A stretch of DNA of 6,696 nucleotides, taken from NCBI GenBank assembly GCA_021200075.1, contig JAJQGZ010000094.1, forward strand, positions 1 through 6,696, in the 5' to 3' direction. Positions 6,600 through 6,696 of this stretch are shown piece by piece. The notes under the pieces are model-generated. The model saw only the letters and a list, made by a program, of their open reading frames with translations, had not been told where the DNA came from and searched no databases. The translations under genes and the position numbers were made by a program. This stretch comes from Clostridiales bacterium. GTDB taxonomy: Bacteria > Bacillota > Clostridia > Oscillospirales > Acutalibacteraceae. The first letter of the stretch is position 1; each line of letters opens with the position of its first letter.

Positions 6600-6696
6600 G
6601 ATTTAAAAATATAAAAACAAGCCGCAATTTTTATTGTTAAAATTTTTGGCCGATTGTAAAATGAAGTTGAACATCTAAAAAATCCATAGCGATTGA

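Noticed and set aside
6637..6696. Minus-strand open frame of 19 codons entering from the right edge, ending TIGQKF
   Set aside because: It could be the 3' end of a converging gene, but it is too short and shows no recognisable motif.

Overview
The window is AT-rich DNA with Bacillota-type signals: AGGAGG-like ribosome binding sites 6-7 bases before starts, sigma-A-like promoters, and gene families typical of anaerobic Clostridia. My best guess is a gut Clostridium/Ruminococcus-type bacterium. I see no rRNA, tRNA, CRISPR array, transposase or integrase. Every gene I recognise reads on the + strand.

Layout: (1) 3-71, the last 22 codons of an upstream gene whose VLVHNS motif resembles the end of a pretoxin-HINT domain of polymorphic toxins. 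(2) 213-1214, an XRE-type regulator fused to a SAM-dependent methyltransferase, with a promoter and a candidate operator upstream. (3) 1327-1908, a membrane-anchored protein. (4) 2050-2668, a second membrane protein. (5) 2720-3235, a soluble protein I do not recognise. (6) 3263-4021, a small radical SAM protein. (7) 4099-4870, a nucleoside phosphorylase. (8) 4857-5591, overlapping the phosphorylase, remains of a SWIM zinc-finger-type protein with an apparent large internal deletion. (9) 5676-6577, a short-chain dehydrogenase of the general-stress type. The last 119 bases hold only a weak AT hairpin.

The dominant feature is that all eight substantial genes are broken, although their remaining protein sequence stays recognisable. 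By eye I count five in-frame stops (TAG at 966, 1813 and 3074; TAA at 4639 and 6099), about seven one-base frameshifts, five of them in homopolymer runs, and one apparent internal deletion. At least five conserved glycines in the methyltransferase and dehydrogenase are also replaced, each explicable by G-to-A. Either this is a recently decaying accessory segment or the consensus sequence is poor. The homopolymer shifts fit sequencing error. The substitutions, nonsense codons and deletion are harder to explain that way.

The most interesting non-coding structure lies at 5626-5674 before the dehydrogenase. A sigma-A-like promoter, a 15-bp hairpin followed by six T, and the Shine-Dalgarno sequence are superimposed. 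Read-through RNA from upstream would be terminated or have its ribosome binding site masked, while RNA begun at the internal promoter would lack the masking arm.

I find no convincing new multi-gene system. The genes look like unrelated accessory functions: toxin remnant, regulator, small membrane proteins, nucleoside salvage and stress reductase.
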